Shown one piece after another: positions 11,230-23,275 of a stretch of DNA of 64,000 nucleotides. Below the pieces are notes generated by a model. It did not search any database. It saw only the letters and a program-made list of their open reading frames with translations, and had not been told where the DNA came from. Source of the stretch: Anastrepha obliqua (lineage: Eukaryota > Arthropoda > Insecta > Diptera > Tephritidae); contig NC_072893.1 in assembly GCF_027943255.1 (NCBI RefSeq), positions 125,735,784 to 125,799,783 on the forward strand, read 5' to 3'. Numbering within the stretch: position 1 is the first letter of the stretch; the number at the start of each line of letters is the position of its first letter. The translations under genes were made by a program, and so were the position numbers.

Positions 11230-12149
11230 GTAAGTGATTTGAAGTTCGATGTTTAATGCTTTCCACATTGCCATTAACCATAACACAACTAATTTTAATA
11301 CAAACAAGCAACAGAAAAAAAATTAAAAAAACGAAAAGTTGTTCATCACATTTGTTGGCTTTTCATGTGCAACATTTATTTGTGTTTGTTGTTTTTACGC
11401 ATTTTTTTTTTTTTAATTTTAGAAAATCTTCGGTACTATGTAACTGTTTGTTTGGAAAAAAATTTAAATATTTCTTTAGTTTGTATTGTCTTTGTTCGAC
11501 TAAATTTCATCTATACGTACATTTGTTATTAATTTTTTTTATATTCTACAATATTTGTTAAGCTCTTTTCTGAATGTTTGTAGTAATTTTCCACATTTAA
11601 TCTAGCGTTCTTTCCACGGTCTTAGTTTTATTGCCGCTGTTTGCATAGATTGAATTTTCTATGTTGTTTAACACTTGTTTTTCCTTTATGTGTCTTTTTA
11701 TAGTTAATATTTTTTTTTCTAAAACACTACCACCCTCTTTCTTGTTTGTTTTCTTCTAATTAAAAATTACTTTACTGCATTCTTCTACTCGTAGTAACAA
11801 TACGTACTCACATAACAAAATTTTCCAATTTTTGGCAGCATTACATGAAAAGAAATTATGAAATTAAACCAGACACTGCAAATAATTGGCGAACATGACG
11901 TTAAACACAGTTTGATACAGCAAAACAACAACATCAAATAAAACTTAAATCTACTAAAATTAAACTAAAAATCCCTGAAAATGCCTTAAAAGCACCTTAA
12001 TTAAAATAAAAGTAATTGTCGCTGTGTTCCTACTTTGGCTAATAGTTCAAGCACCAAAAAAACGTAAAAGAAAAACCTTCGTTCCCATAAAACTGTTCAC
12101 CAAACTGTTATAACAGCCTGATCTTCTATCACTCTCTCTCTCTCTTCAG
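11230..12149 (+). other. intron sequence before the candidate cassette exon
   Basis: T-rich intron ending in (CT)n and TCTCTTCAG at 12149. No other feature seen. Confidence 0.55.
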
Positions 12150-12290
12150 TTTCAGCCGCTTCTGTTACAGATCATAATACGCCAAATACTGCTGAGTTAC
12201 CGCCTTGTCTGCTCGAATGTTTTGATGAGCTCAAACAGTGTAGATTTAGCAAGAAAAAGCAGATTTTGAAAATGCTAACAACACCATTTC
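12150..12290 (+). CDS. candidate symmetric cassette exon of the unrecognised gene
   Basis: A (CT)n tract and TCTCTTCAG acceptor end at 12149. The open frame entered in phase 1 from the 10950 exon reads VSAASVTDHNTPNTAELPPC, then LLECFDELKQCRFSKKKQ and a short basic tail. A weak donor (TTTC|GTAAAT) at 12291 would give 141 nt, 47 codons, phase 1 to phase 1. It could then be inserted or skipped without changing the frame of either terminal exon. Another donor (AAG|GTTGGT, 12313) would leave phase 2 and the wrong frame. If no donor is used the frame runs to a stop at 12572-12574, giving a third possible C-terminus. The start of the segment looks coding; its use is unproven. Confidence 0.5.
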
Positions 12291-12574
12291 GTAAATTTTT
12301 TCAAATTTTAAGGTTGGTGGTATTACCAAGTGCGTTCGTACCCTTTATATGTTTGTTCTTCCCAAACCGTTTTAACAATTTTCGCTTACAAACATATGTG
12401 ATAAAAATATATATTTTTTTACAATTTTGGCTTTTCGAAATCGTTCATTGTTTTGCTAGTTCAAAATATCATTCATTTAATTTCATCAAAAAAACAAAAC
12501 AACCAAAAAAAAACTTCAAAGTATTTCGGGTAAAAAGTGTAAGTACCAAAAATTCATGTTTTCAAAAGTTGTGA

Positions 12575-13039
12575 TTTCGTCACAGACCTTCCAGTTTTCA
12601 GTGGTAAGCCGCGCTCTGTTTAGTTTCAAAGTGACCGACATACAAATCCCGAAATTAGATGCTCAAACACAGTGGCCACCATAGTCTTAACTTTTTGTTG
12701 TCTCATTTGAAATAAATATCGATAAAATACCACTTTTCACTTCACAGTTTAGCCTATGGCGTCTGGGATCTCGAATCAATGATACTGCTCAACTCGACCA
12801 GAAACGAGGCTTACTTATTAATTCTGAAATTCAGCATCCCCATTGGCGACACATTGCAGTGCGCCATTGATTCTCAAAGCAATCTTAACGGTCTCTGGTC
12901 TTTTTCGCTATTCATAATGAAATCCCAACATATTCCCGATAGCCAGTCTGAATAATAAATGCCCTTTCATACTAGCCGCTGGATAACTTTGTACAAATCC
13001 ACTGTACTGTACCGGCCTGCTCTGACCTAGAGATCACCA
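12575..13039. other. intron sequence, no clear feature
   Basis: Mixed-composition sequence. The part from about 12830 to 13039 is GC-richer and precedes the SINE, so it may be an older repeat, but nothing specific is recognisable. Confidence 0.4.
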
Positions 13040-13276
13040 ATGGAGAGAATATTTGGCTGGCCGTTTTTTGGTGTGCATCTTCACTTTCTCCTACAAATGG
13101 AAGGGCATACAGTTTTAGGCCGACTCCGATTGGCAGATATTTTTTATGAGAAATACACTCAGAGGTTTGCCATGCCTGCGGAGGGGCGACCGCTATTAGA
13201 AAAAAACGTTCTCATTTTGGTGTTTCACGCACGGAGGTTCGAACCTACCATTCGGCCTCGGCGACCGCAGTGACCC
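13040..13276 (-). mobile_element. tRNA-derived SINE, nearly full length
   Basis: On the minus strand the copy starts near 13276 with a tRNA-like head (GGTCGCCGAGGCCGAATGG). It has a pol III B-box-like GGTTCGAACC at about 13233-13242, then GTGAAACACCAAAATGAGAA, AATAGCGGTCGCCCCTC, GGCAAACCTCTGAGTGTAT and CGGAGTCGGCCTAAAACTGT, and a 3' part with GATGCACACC near 13075. Other copies overlap it at 9435, 21655, 49203 and 55325. The family is, to my knowledge, abundant in tephritid flies. Confidence 0.75.
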
Positions 13277-13915
13277 CATAGTTGAAATAATTAATAATTT
13301 CCGTTCGCAGCATAAAAACTGTGTTAAACAATTATCCTCTTGGCCAAACTCCAATGAGACCAGATATTCGAGAAAGCCTACCTAATCTTATTTAAACCTT
13401 TTCAGCTTTAAAGAGCATTTCTTCAAGCCTCTCGAAATCTGCTTAAATAAAAGAAATGTGTATTATGTTATTTGACAGCAGCTTTTCGGCCAGCCAGTTT
13501 CGGAAAGTAATAAACAAAATTTGTCTCTATCCTTCAATACTTTGAATTCTTGTTACATATCCCAGTGCATTATTTGGACTGTCTGTAATGAGGTAGGTTA
13601 GGTGTTAGTATACTCAAACATCCACTCGAGCATTCATCAATTTTCCAAACCCACAAATACATATTGGCAACTCTCTTTCTTATAAAGAACCTGAACACCA
13701 CTTCGTACAAAGCGCACCAGTTCCGTACTTTTTTTCGAAATTCATATACTTTTCTTTTCGAAATCCCACAATGCATTTCTCTCTTTAAAAAATTACATAT
13801 CAGTTCGTTTTCATACGCCAAAGAAACAAAAAAATCGCTCAATACCTCAGCCAGTTCTCTTATATTTGCAATCAAATAAATTAGAACCAACAAAAAATGC
13901 ACAAAATTTTTGCAG
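13277..13915 (+). other. intron 3' end before the long terminal exon
   Basis: AT-rich sequence with no coding signal, ending in AAAATTTTTGCAG at 13915. An ATG at 13897 lies in frame just upstream of the acceptor, so a start inside the intron is possible, but the splice-site reading is preferred. Confidence 0.5.
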
Positions 13916-16197
13916 ATTACCCAATTTTAGACAAGGGTATAATGTCACAACAGCAACAACAGCTACAACGGCCACCACATCAACAACCGTTGGATCAGCA
14001 ACCGAAAAGCGAAGAAGAACGAAATGTAGAGAGCGCTGCAGCGCCGCCTTTGTCAGAGTCAAAGCATGCCATGTTGGCACCCAAATCCGCAGAGAAGACT
14101 CCTTTATTGCCACCACAGCTCGAAACAGCATGCAACGCTTTACAACAACAACCAACGCCATTGTCGCTGCACGCCGAAAATTCCGGCAAGCGCGCCGCGG
14201 CAATGCCAATGCGCGCGCCAACGCCGCACTTGCCGCCACAGCCGCCGGTGTTGCCACAACGGCCCACCAATTTGCCGTTGCCAATGTCGTTGTTGCCCGA
14301 AAAATCGAATCCGAAGCACGTAAAACAACAACAACGAGTATCGCAACAAAAACCACAATTGTCAGTAAAGCGTATGGACAAAATGATACGTCAGCCGACG
14401 CGTTCAACGCCGCTAGCGTCGTCAAAGGCATCGCCTGCGAATGCGTTGCCGCAATTTAAGTATGAGGCGGAAATGAAGCAGCAAAAAGACGTAAACAAAT
14501 TGACGGAAGCAATGAAGGAGGAAGAGCAGTCAACGGTAAAAGCTGAACGAGAAAAACACAAAAAATACTCAAGCGGAAATTTGCAACGCCAGCAAACAGT
14601 GGATATGGAGGCGCTGGAGCAAGAGGTCAAAGAGGATGGAAAAGAGAAGACGGAAGAGTCAGCAGATAGCATGCAGCAAATATCAAATGAATTGACAACA
14701 CACACGCCCGAATCGCTTGCAGCATTTGACATGCGTTGCGCCACGCAGTCGAGCATTTTGCGCGATTTTCAGCTGGCAAGTGTAACGAGCAGCGAAAGCG
14801 CGAGCAAAAATAAAAATTACAATACTACACTGGCCAATAACACAGCTGCCTCAGGCGGCGCCACATGCCACATCACCAACAATGCAGTGCGTTCAAGCAA
14901 AACAACAACTACAACAACAACACCCAAACCAATAAACACTATAACAACTGTAAACAAAAAGCCAATAAGCAAATACACCATGTTCCACACACTATTTGAA
15001 GCGTCAACAGTAGAAGCAACAACAACATGTAATGCCAGTGCGGCACCTACCCAACGGCCACGCAAGACGCCTTCGGTGCTCAATAAGCCGCAATATGCGC
15101 GCTTTTTGCAAATCGATCTCGCTGCCGCCACGTCTCCTGCAGCTGACTTGGGCTCGCGTCAAGCTGTACTGCGTACGCGCAGCAATGAGTTTCAGTGTAA
15201 CGGTCGCGGGGCCAATGTCTTACCGACGAGTGCCGCACAGCAGCGCGCCAGTCCAGCAACGTGCCAGCTCATGCAACCCTGTGCATCGCAGCAACAACGC
15301 AGCGCCTCATTTTCTTTTGGTAACAATGGTGGCCTCAATACACGCGCTACCGAAAAAGTGTGTCAGCCCAAACCGCCCGCTAGTGTAGACACTGAAAATA
15401 GAAACAGCACTGATTATGCTAAACCAAAGAACGACAAGAAAACAATTTTGAAAAGTGCCTCCCATAGCTTAAATGGTATTTCCACCGACGATGAGTGCTT
15501 TGAGGATGCGATAGATTTCTTCTATCCCATTCCCACGGCACTTGCGCACCTTAGCAACAACAATAATAGTTGCAATAGCAATGAACATATTATTAGTAAC
15601 ACTGCAAAAAGCCAAAGCAGCAGCACTACCACCACCCCTACTAACAGCAAAAGCAACCAAAATAATGGTGACAGTAGCGCTACCCCTACTGTTGTGTCAC
15701 CTATACACTTGAGCACCGTTTGCACCAACAACACCACTTTAACAGCCACAACAATAACAACACTAATAAGCAATTGTTGCCCCACTACAACTACACTTAG
15801 CCAACCGAATACTAGCAACACTTCACGCAACAGCTCTACTAACTCTAGTGTCACTTCTTCGCCCACTTCATCTTCTTCTACCACTTTCTATTCTTATTCA
15901 TCACTTTCCGCAGCGAATTGCACGCGCGCCAATGCAGATGTCAACACAAACTACAAAAGTCCAAGAAATGTTCACAACAGTGCTGTCAAGTGTTTGAGCC
16001 CGGCTCCGTATATGCCCAACAAGAGGCTGTGCAACAACAACAATACTAGCTTGAATGCACCCCCATCGAATGTCAACTGCAATTCTTCTGCAATCTCCAA
16101 CTCAGCGACGGCGCTTGTTTCGCCATTTTCTCTGCCAGTCGCTTCTACCAATTTGCTGCGTTCACGCATACCCGGCAACACCCTGTACTATGTTTGA
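13916..16197 (+). CDS. long proximal terminal exon of the unrecognised gene
   Basis: The frame is open for 2.28 kb to TGA at 16195-16197. Acceptor TTTTTGCAG at 13915 in phase 1 completes the G of the 10950 exon to Asp (DYPILDKGIMS). The 760-codon tail is low-complexity and disordered: poly-Gln/Pro at the start, a Lys/Glu-rich stretch with coiled-coil potential (about 14460-14650), many Thr, Asn and Ser runs, and a few non-repetitive islands. These islands are RKTPSVLNKPQYARFLQIDL (about 15061-15120), GISTDDECFEDAIDFFYPIP (about 15475-15535) and the C-terminus LRSRIPGNTLYYV. No enzymatic domain is visible. Asn/Thr/Gln homopolymers are usual for dipteran regulatory proteins. Overlapping ORFs in other frames are shadows of the repetitive codons. 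Confidence 0.85.
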
Positions 16198-16581
16198 GTT
16201 CGTGTGCGTCTAACTGTATGTCCGCCTGCCGGCGTGCCTGTGCCAGTGTCAGTGTGTGTGCAATCGACTCTTTTCGTTTTGTAAATTATCTACTCGCCAA
16301 AAAAATGTGTAAAGTCTTTATTTTTCCTTTTCAGTTTTCTTGCTTTAATTGTTGCTATTCTATAACTGAACTAACTTTTCACGCTCATCGGTATGTATGG
16401 GTAGGCTTGTGGGTTATAAATAGGCTCATACATAAGCGCATAGCAGGTATCGGTTGTGGGAAATTGTTATAAAAGCGTAATTTTTTAATTTACATTTCAT
16501 AAGAAAATACGAATGATTCACTCTAATCCTCTAAATCATATTTTATACCATCCATTAAAAGCTACTCATATAATATATTAT

Positions 16582-16592
16582 AATAAAATAAA
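16582..16592 (+). promoter_or_regulatory. overlapping polyadenylation signals
   Basis: Two overlapping AATAAA hexamers (16582-16587 and 16587-16592) lie 385 nt after the stop of the long terminal exon. This fits a 3' UTR and a proximal transcript end. Confidence 0.55.
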
Positions 16593-16599
16593 ATACCAG

Positions 16600-17080
16600 T
16601 TTCCCACCACTGTATGGAGAGCTAAAAGCCTCACTTAATCGCCAAAATAATAATATAACAATGACCTACATACATATGGACATATAGGAGTATTTTCTTC
16701 CATATAAAAACCGGCGAGCTTGAGTTAAATGGAGAAAATTCACAAGACCGCCAGCGAAAAAAATTCTCAAAAATCAATGTGATTTTGGAGCTACTTGAGG
16801 CTTACTTTTTATATACCAAAATTCAACTATAAAACTATACCCGGATTTTATCTAAAGATTCTGAGTAAAAACTTTGAAATTTCGAAATTTTAAAACTTCC
16901 CAATTTTCATAATTTTTCTACAAAGTTTGAAACTTTGTGTTATATGGCTTTTGTTGTAGTATGAACTGTATTTTTATAAAAAAAAACATAATAATTAAAA
17001 TTCGAAAATAAATAAATATTTGGCCAAAACTTGTCAATGTGTGGCGTACACTTTCTTTTGCCACTGAGAGTGATCTCTCT
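16600..17080. other. downstream of the proximal end, no feature seen
   Basis: AT-rich, with no coding or repeat signal I can support. For the distal isoform this is intron. Confidence 0.45.
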
Positions 17081-17780
17081 TGCTTTCAGGGGTTAGGTAC
17101 TCATAGTCCCGAAAAAATGATGATTTTTCATTGCTAGTCAGTTGCTTTATTTTACAAAAATAAAACCATTGCATTAATACATCATGTTTCGACTTGACTT
17201 TAGCAAAATTTAAAAAAAAAATTAATAATTGTAAAAGTTATCGCTGTTTGTCCCATTTCTCCAACAGTCCCTTGCGTTGATCATCACAAGTCTTTGCATA
17301 TTCGTCTGAAATCAATCGGACAAGGGAAATTAGTTTTGCTAATAGATAAACTTCTGCCTGATCGAAGCTTTTTTTTATATTTTTTAATTAACAATATGGC
17401 GGCCTCAGGAAATATTTTTCAGATTTTCGAAAAAAAAGCCGACCACTATTTGTTAAAAAAACGAAATTTTTGAAAGAAAAAATCCTTCGATCAGGCTAGA
17501 AATCTGCGAAGCGGTTTTTAAGTTACAGTGATCACCAGTTCAAAAAACATGGTTTTGAGAAAAACGCATTTAAAGTTTTGCGCCGTGCGCCGCGCGCTTT
17601 TTGTTAATTGTTGAATAACTCGAAAAATATTTGTGGGATTCACTTTACATTTTCACATAATATTTTTAAGATATTATATTTTAAGAAAATGTAAAAAAAT
17701 CGAATTTTTTGAAAATTCTGACTACCCCTACCCATTCATACCCTCAACTCAAAATCATAATAACCGAATGTTTTTTTAAG
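17080..17780. repeat. possible non-coding repeat, unassigned
   Basis: The block contains GGGGTTAGGTACTCATAGTC, an inverted pair (CTGCCTGATCGAAG near 17356 and CTTCGATCAGGCTAG near 17487), then GAGAAAAACGCATTTAAAGT and CCGTGCGCCGCGCGC. It has the texture of an old non-autonomous DNA transposon but no ORF, and only short internal inverted repeats are visible. Confidence 0.35.
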
Positions 17781-18603
17781 AGCTAGAGAACTTAAAATTC
17801 TAATTCAAATAGAAATATTGCTGTAATGGTTTTTTTTTTTCTTTTTTCATTATAATACATATAGTTTGACATTGTCAGCTCTTTTACGCTCAAAATATTG
17901 ACAAAATCACAGTATAAAATCTTCATGTTTCGTAATGCGGAATTTGTATGCTTTATGAACCTTAGCAAAAGTAAAGTTTCAAATGAAAAAGTTCATAATT
18001 TAGCAAATAATATTCATAACGGAAGACAGTTTAGTATTTTAGGAAATTTTTTTCGTCGTGGACAGTGAGTCTTTGAGCGAGCCGGGGCCCAATGGAGATT
18101 TTTGAAATCCAGAAAAAGTTGTATGAAGACTGCGTTTGAAAAATTGTCGGAACTACAATGAAATTTTGAAAATGTAACCCCTGTTTTCACTGTTCACTGT
18201 ACATCTACATATAGATTGCTACGAGTACTATTTTTTTTTTTATAAAACCACTTTTTATAAAAAAAAATTGTTCTTTACTTTCTGGCAGCCCTTTCATCCA
18301 GAATCTCCTGGTTTTATCTGATATCTTTCCAGTTTCTGAGTACCATTTTTCGAAAATATTTAGTCTACTAGGCTACTTAGGTAGTTTATTTGCTTTTTTC
18401 TCTTTTGCCTAAAGCTCAGTATCTTTAAATTGGTATAAACTCTGGCCATTTTGGGCAATTTGCTTCTGAAGCCACTAAAAGCAAATAATTTGTTGACTAC
18501 CACTCCAAGCACACTTTACCTTAATGGTAAGCGGCTAGGTGTGGCTAAGCTTTGCTGCATTACTGAAAGGATTTAGTACTTTTTGCAATCATTCTTTAAT
18601 ATA
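17781..18603. other. intron of the distal isoform, no feature seen
   Basis: AT-rich sequence with poly-T runs near 17830 and 18230. Nothing supportable. Confidence 0.45.
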
Positions 18604-19112
18604 TAAAGGGTTTTATAATAACATGTATTACAGGTGAATGGATTGCGCTTGTGACAACGTTTATTTTCAACAAGACGGCGCTACGTGCCACACAAGCAAC
18701 GAAACCATTGATTTTTTACGGGAAAAGTTTCCGGACCGTGTTATTTCTCGAAAAGGTGATCACAATGGGCCACCGAGATCTTGTGATTTAACACCTTGTG
18801 ACTTTTTTCTTTGGGGCCACGTGAAAGAGAAGGTATATCGCAACAGCCCAGGGTCGATTCAAGACCTCAAAGACGAAATTCGTGAGGCTATCGAGAACAT
18901 AGGGCAGCCACTTTGCAATTCGGTTATGCAAAAGTTCATGAAAAGGATATTGTCCTGTACGCGTGGTCGTGGTGGTAATTTTCCTCATGTTATTTTCCAC
19001 TATTAACGGCATGCCTTCCTCTTTATAATGAAATGAACATCCGATCATTTATATTACAAAATAGAATTTTTCTTTGAAAATCAAAATAACACCTCTTATT
19101 AAAAGACCCTTT
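18604..19112 (+). mobile_element. mariner-type element, 5'-deleted, with both ends
   Basis: The ends ATAAAGGGTTTTA (from 18603) and AAAAGACCCTTTAT (to 19113) are inverted copies. Between them the open frame 18638-19006 is the C-terminal third of a mariner-family transposase: VYFQQDGATCHTS (second catalytic Asp), FPDRVISRKGD, PPRSCDLTPCDFFLWGHVKE (third catalytic Asp), and a C-terminal IIFxY-like end. The first catalytic Asp and the DNA-binding region are absent, so it is non-autonomous. The frame is intact over 123 codons, so it is fairly young. The end sequence differs from the 32171 element, so this is a separate subfamily. Confidence 0.85.
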
Positions 19113-19114
19113 AT

Positions 19115-21650
19115 TTGTAAGCTTATTGTTCCAGGCTGAAGTCTTGCTCCTTTGGCTACTATAACTGCAAGCTGCTTGCCAACCCAGGCATTTATGAGTC
19201 TAATTTTGACTACTTTACGAGGACTTTTGACTACCTTTTTGACTGTGGGTACCCTCACATATTCTCACAAGTCTGCACTGTAAAACTCTTGGCCTAGAAG
19301 CTGCGAAAGGTCTCCTAAAACTGCAATTCTTCTGAAAAACTCTTCATAGTGGTTTTGGTACTTCCAACGTGAAAAACAAGAGTTCATGAAAAATCGTTTT
19401 TTGGTATTTCTGTGTATTACACAGAAGTCCTTAGAGGTTCATTAGCAATTTTTTAAAATGTTAGAGAAATAGCGATTTCAAATAGGAAGGAGATTAATGC
19501 TGTTTGCCAATTTGAACGCTACTGTTAACAAGAAGAGGAAATCTAATCCAAACTACGATGTACAGAATGCAGATGTGGAGGCAACATCAGACTGTTAATC
19601 GGCCCAAGGCATCAACTGATTTGCTGACGTGACCGGGGCTGTGACAGCGGCTTATTTACGAAAAAGCTGATATTGCGTTGGTGATATACGAAAATAGTCA
19701 ACACAGCTAACACTTTTGTCACTTCGTTGCCCTCTATACAACGGTTGATTGGTGGAGTGTGCGAAGATGTGTGAAATGAGCGGGCAGAATTCTGCTGTTG
19801 AATCCCCGATGGCGTGACAGTCAAAATTACTCCCATAGTTTTGCTTCGGGTGGCCAAATCCTGTAATCTATCATACTTGGTGCAGCCCTCCACTAACGAA
19901 CTTGATCAGCATGCCTGTGCGTAGCACCAACTTTCATAATGCTTCTTGTAGTAATAGCCTAGTGAATTATGTGATAGCGATAATATAAAATAGGAAAAGG
20001 ACAAAAATTACTCACTTTCACTCACCCATTCGTTTTTATAAAGCCTTCAAGTAAGGAAATTGCGACTAGTAATTCGAAAAACTCACACCGATATCTGCTA
20101 TAGTTTTTTAAAATGCTTTTGTACATTTGCTTAGGGGTTTAAACTTCATGGATTAACATATTTTTATGTAAATTTTTATTATGTTTCTATTTTATATATT
20201 TTACTTTATTTTATATATTTTAATTTATGTTATATTTTTTTATTTTTTATTATTTTAAATTTTTTTGTTGTTATTTTATATTTTTTTATTTTTTCATAGT
20301 ATTTCAAACTGTATATCATCAATTCTCTGAGTCGTGGTTGTAGGTTGCTATTTCTGGAGCTTAGCTAAACAACGTGGGTTCGGTTCCATACTGTTATACA
20401 TCACCAACTCCCCAACACACAAAAATAATAACAAGCAAGCTTAACTAATATTGAAAACAAGAAAAAAACAGCAAACTTAATTAAATAAATGGAATGTAAA
20501 ATAAATTCTATAAAAACAAATAACAAATATAAAAAATATTCTGTGTATTTTGCTAGAACACTTTATAGACGATTGTAAAAAATTTTAGTATTCTTCAGAA
20601 AATTCTCATTTTTTTCATACGTCGCAAACTCCTTTCCTTTGTTAGTACTTGCTTTAGTGAATATTCCCTTTACACAGTCTTTCTTCAACTTCAACTGCAG
20701 CAGCCCCTCATTGCCTAGTCTCACTAAAATTTGTTGTTGTCTTGCTTGTCAAACTGTAAAATATCCATCTACGCTATGCCTTCAAATTGTATATACATAA
20801 ATCGCCTGTAAAAAAATCGCCATTGCCAAATGTAAAAACAAAACACTTGAAAAATTCACAAAAATCCGCTTGAGAACGCCACAAATCTTACACACATACA
20901 CGCACATTCACTTAATAGTTTTTGTTTAGATTTTGTTTGAAGCAATTGCTTAAATACATACATTTGTACTAAATTGTATTATTGATTTGTTGATGTCAAC
21001 GCTTCCGCATACTTGATTTGTATAGATATTTTTATTTTTTCTAATTTACTGCATTTTGTTATAAAAAATCACAATTTTGAGTAATTTTTTTCTAATTAAT
21101 TTTCTTATGATTTTTAATACGTATGTACATATAACGCCAAGAAAGTTTTCAATTTAGCTTAAAATTTTTATAATACAATAATCAAAAATTACGGCGCTAG
21201 TATGCTTACGCCTTTAAAAATGTATTAGGGTGAGTTTACATACAGCATTACGGGCTGGCTAACTCGAAAAATGTGGTTACTTTCCTGTAAAGTGAGACAA
21301 ATTTTAAAAATTATAGAAATATAAATCTGAAAATTATATTCTTCTCTCCTTGAGTTGTAAATTGCTCATAATTATCAGAATAATTACCTACATAAGCTTG
21401 TGCGCATAAATTATTTGGCAGGCTGTGCACCATTCAAAAGTGTTGCCGCATCGGCCAAAGAGCAATATTGACCAGGTATCATATAAACGTCTATGTCAAT
21501 TCACCCTTAGGTAACAAAAGCCCGCAATTTTATTGCATTCAATTCGAAATCTCGATTGGTTATTCGAAAATCGTTAAAGAGCCTCAGACGAAAAAATTTG
21601 ATTTTTGATTTGACTTTGATTTTAAAAATACAATTTTTTTATAAGTAACT
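19115..21650. other. intron of the distal isoform, mostly featureless
   Basis: A GC-richer block at about 19500-19930 has an antisense ORF of 93 codons with no recognisable domain; it may be an old repeat. From 20160 to 20310 the sequence is T/A low complexity. The rest is AT-rich with nothing supportable. Confidence 0.4.
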
Positions 21651-21654
21651 TTTT

Positions 21655-21745
21655 ATAGCAAAAATACACTCGGAGGTTTGCCATTGACTGCCGCGCAGCG
21701 ACCGCTATTAGAAATTTTTTTTTCATTTTGCTGTTTCATGTACAG
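21655..21745 (-). mobile_element. SINE fragment
   Basis: AAATACACTCGGAGGTTTGC followed by CGACCGCTATTAGAAA and TTTTGCTGTTTCATG matches the central part of the SINE at 13040-13276 in the same orientation. Head and tail are missing. Confidence 0.65.
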
Positions 21746-22129
21746 ACTCATCAGGCTGAATGAAAATTTAAATGCTTTGTGTGATGCTACTTCGCCTCAA
21801 AATTTAAAATCAAATTTTAAAAAATTTAAAATTTTAATTTTAACGTTTTTTAAATTGAAACTAATTTTGAAAATTTAATTTACTTGTATAAATATTGGGT
21901 CAAATTATGACTTTTAACTACTGATAAATCGAAACATCGCAAAACTACAATATTTAAAAATTATTATATTTGAATCATTAATTGAAGTTAATTTATTTAA
22001 TATCTGTTTTTGTAGTGATTTCAATTGTAGCGGTATTTTCAAAATTCAGAATAATATTTTTTTTATTAATTTTTTCGTTTCCTATTAGAAATATATATTT
22101 TTTTTTCTATTAGAAATATAAATATTTTT

Positions 22130-23275
22130 ATGTTAATCTTTTTTTTTAGTGAATTAATTAATGTAACCTCACCTTAATGTGATTTTTAACAGGCGCAATT
22201 TTTTTTATATTTTCTGCGTTTGTTTATTCAAACTTTTACATTAAAAGTTATTTGTCAAAGATATTTTTTGTTAAAGCAAAAAATTTTTTAATTAAATTTC
22301 TTTGCATTAATATTACCTTAAAATGTTTTTTAACTACTAAATAATACAGGATTAATATTAACATTCATTAGTTTTTGAATTTTCAATTAATTAAAAATAA
22401 TTTCTTTGCTAATGTTGTAACTGTTTTATCAGAAAGTCTTTTTTGCATTGAAGCAATGTATGTAACCTCACCTTAATGTGATTTTTAACAGGTGCAATAC
22501 ATTTTTATATTTTTTGTGTTTAAAATATTTAATTATTTAAATCTTAACTTCTTTTCAATTAAAAGTTATTTGCTAAAGAAATTTTTTATATATTATTAAT
22601 TTTTGTTTTTTATGAAACATTTTTTTATAAATTCTAATTTTTAACAGGCAATGAATTTTCTGTTTAAAATTTTTAATTATTAACTTCTTTTCAATAAAAA
22701 ATTATCTTTTTACATAATTTTAATATACATTTTTTTTTGAGAAAATTTAATTTTAAATTTCCTCACATTGAATTTAATATTGCCTCAGATTGTGTCATTT
22801 AACAGACTCAGTGAATTTAAATGCTCTTTGTTTTTCAATTTTTTAATTATTTACATATGTATTAACTTCTTTTAAATTAAAAGTTATTTACTGAAGATAT
22901 GTTTTTTTTTAATTTTTTTTTTGCTTAAAATATTTAATTATTAACTTCTTTTCAATTAAAAGCTATTTCTTAAATATATGTTTTTTTTTATTATTTTTTT
23001 AATAAAATTTTTTTAAAATTAAATTTCTTGACATTGAATTTAATATTGCCTCAAAGTGTGCCTTTTAACAGGCTCAGTGAATTTTGATGCTTTTTGTTTT
23101 TAAAATATTTAATTATTTAACTATAGCTTTTTTAAAAACAAAAGTTATCTTTAAATACATGTTTTTAAAATTTTTTTTTATTATTATTTTTTTTTTTTTA
23201 ATTTTTTAAATTAAATTTCCTCTCATTGAATTTAAACTTATCTCAAACTGTGATTTTTAACTAATAACGAATGCA
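22130..23275 (+). repeat. degenerate AT-rich tandem array in intron
   Basis: A recurring block (TTGCCTCA or ACCTCACCTTA, then TGTGATTTTTAACAGG, a CAATGAATT-like segment, AAAATATTTAATTATT, TTAACTTCTTTTCAATTAAA and AGTTATTT) begins near 22161, 22457, 22636, 22771, 23037 and 23227. Spacing is irregular, about 135-300 bp. Most units contain a T-rich tract ending in AACAG, which looks like a splice acceptor. Confidence 0.65.

Noticed and set aside
13225..13250. tRNA gene suspected from GGTTCGAACC
   Set aside because: The B-box-like motif belongs to the SINE head; no cloverleaf with anticodon arm can be drawn and the SINE body follows it.
13866..14459. 197-codon ORF on the plus strand overlapping the long terminal exon
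   Set aside because: It is a frame shadow of the CAA/ACA-rich coding sequence. The phase from the 10950 exon selects the 766-codon frame, which has an acceptor, coding composition and a late stop.
15522..15884. antisense ORF rich in Leu and Val
   Set aside because: Leu/Val richness is the mirror of Asn/Thr/Ser codons on the plus strand; no start context or domain.
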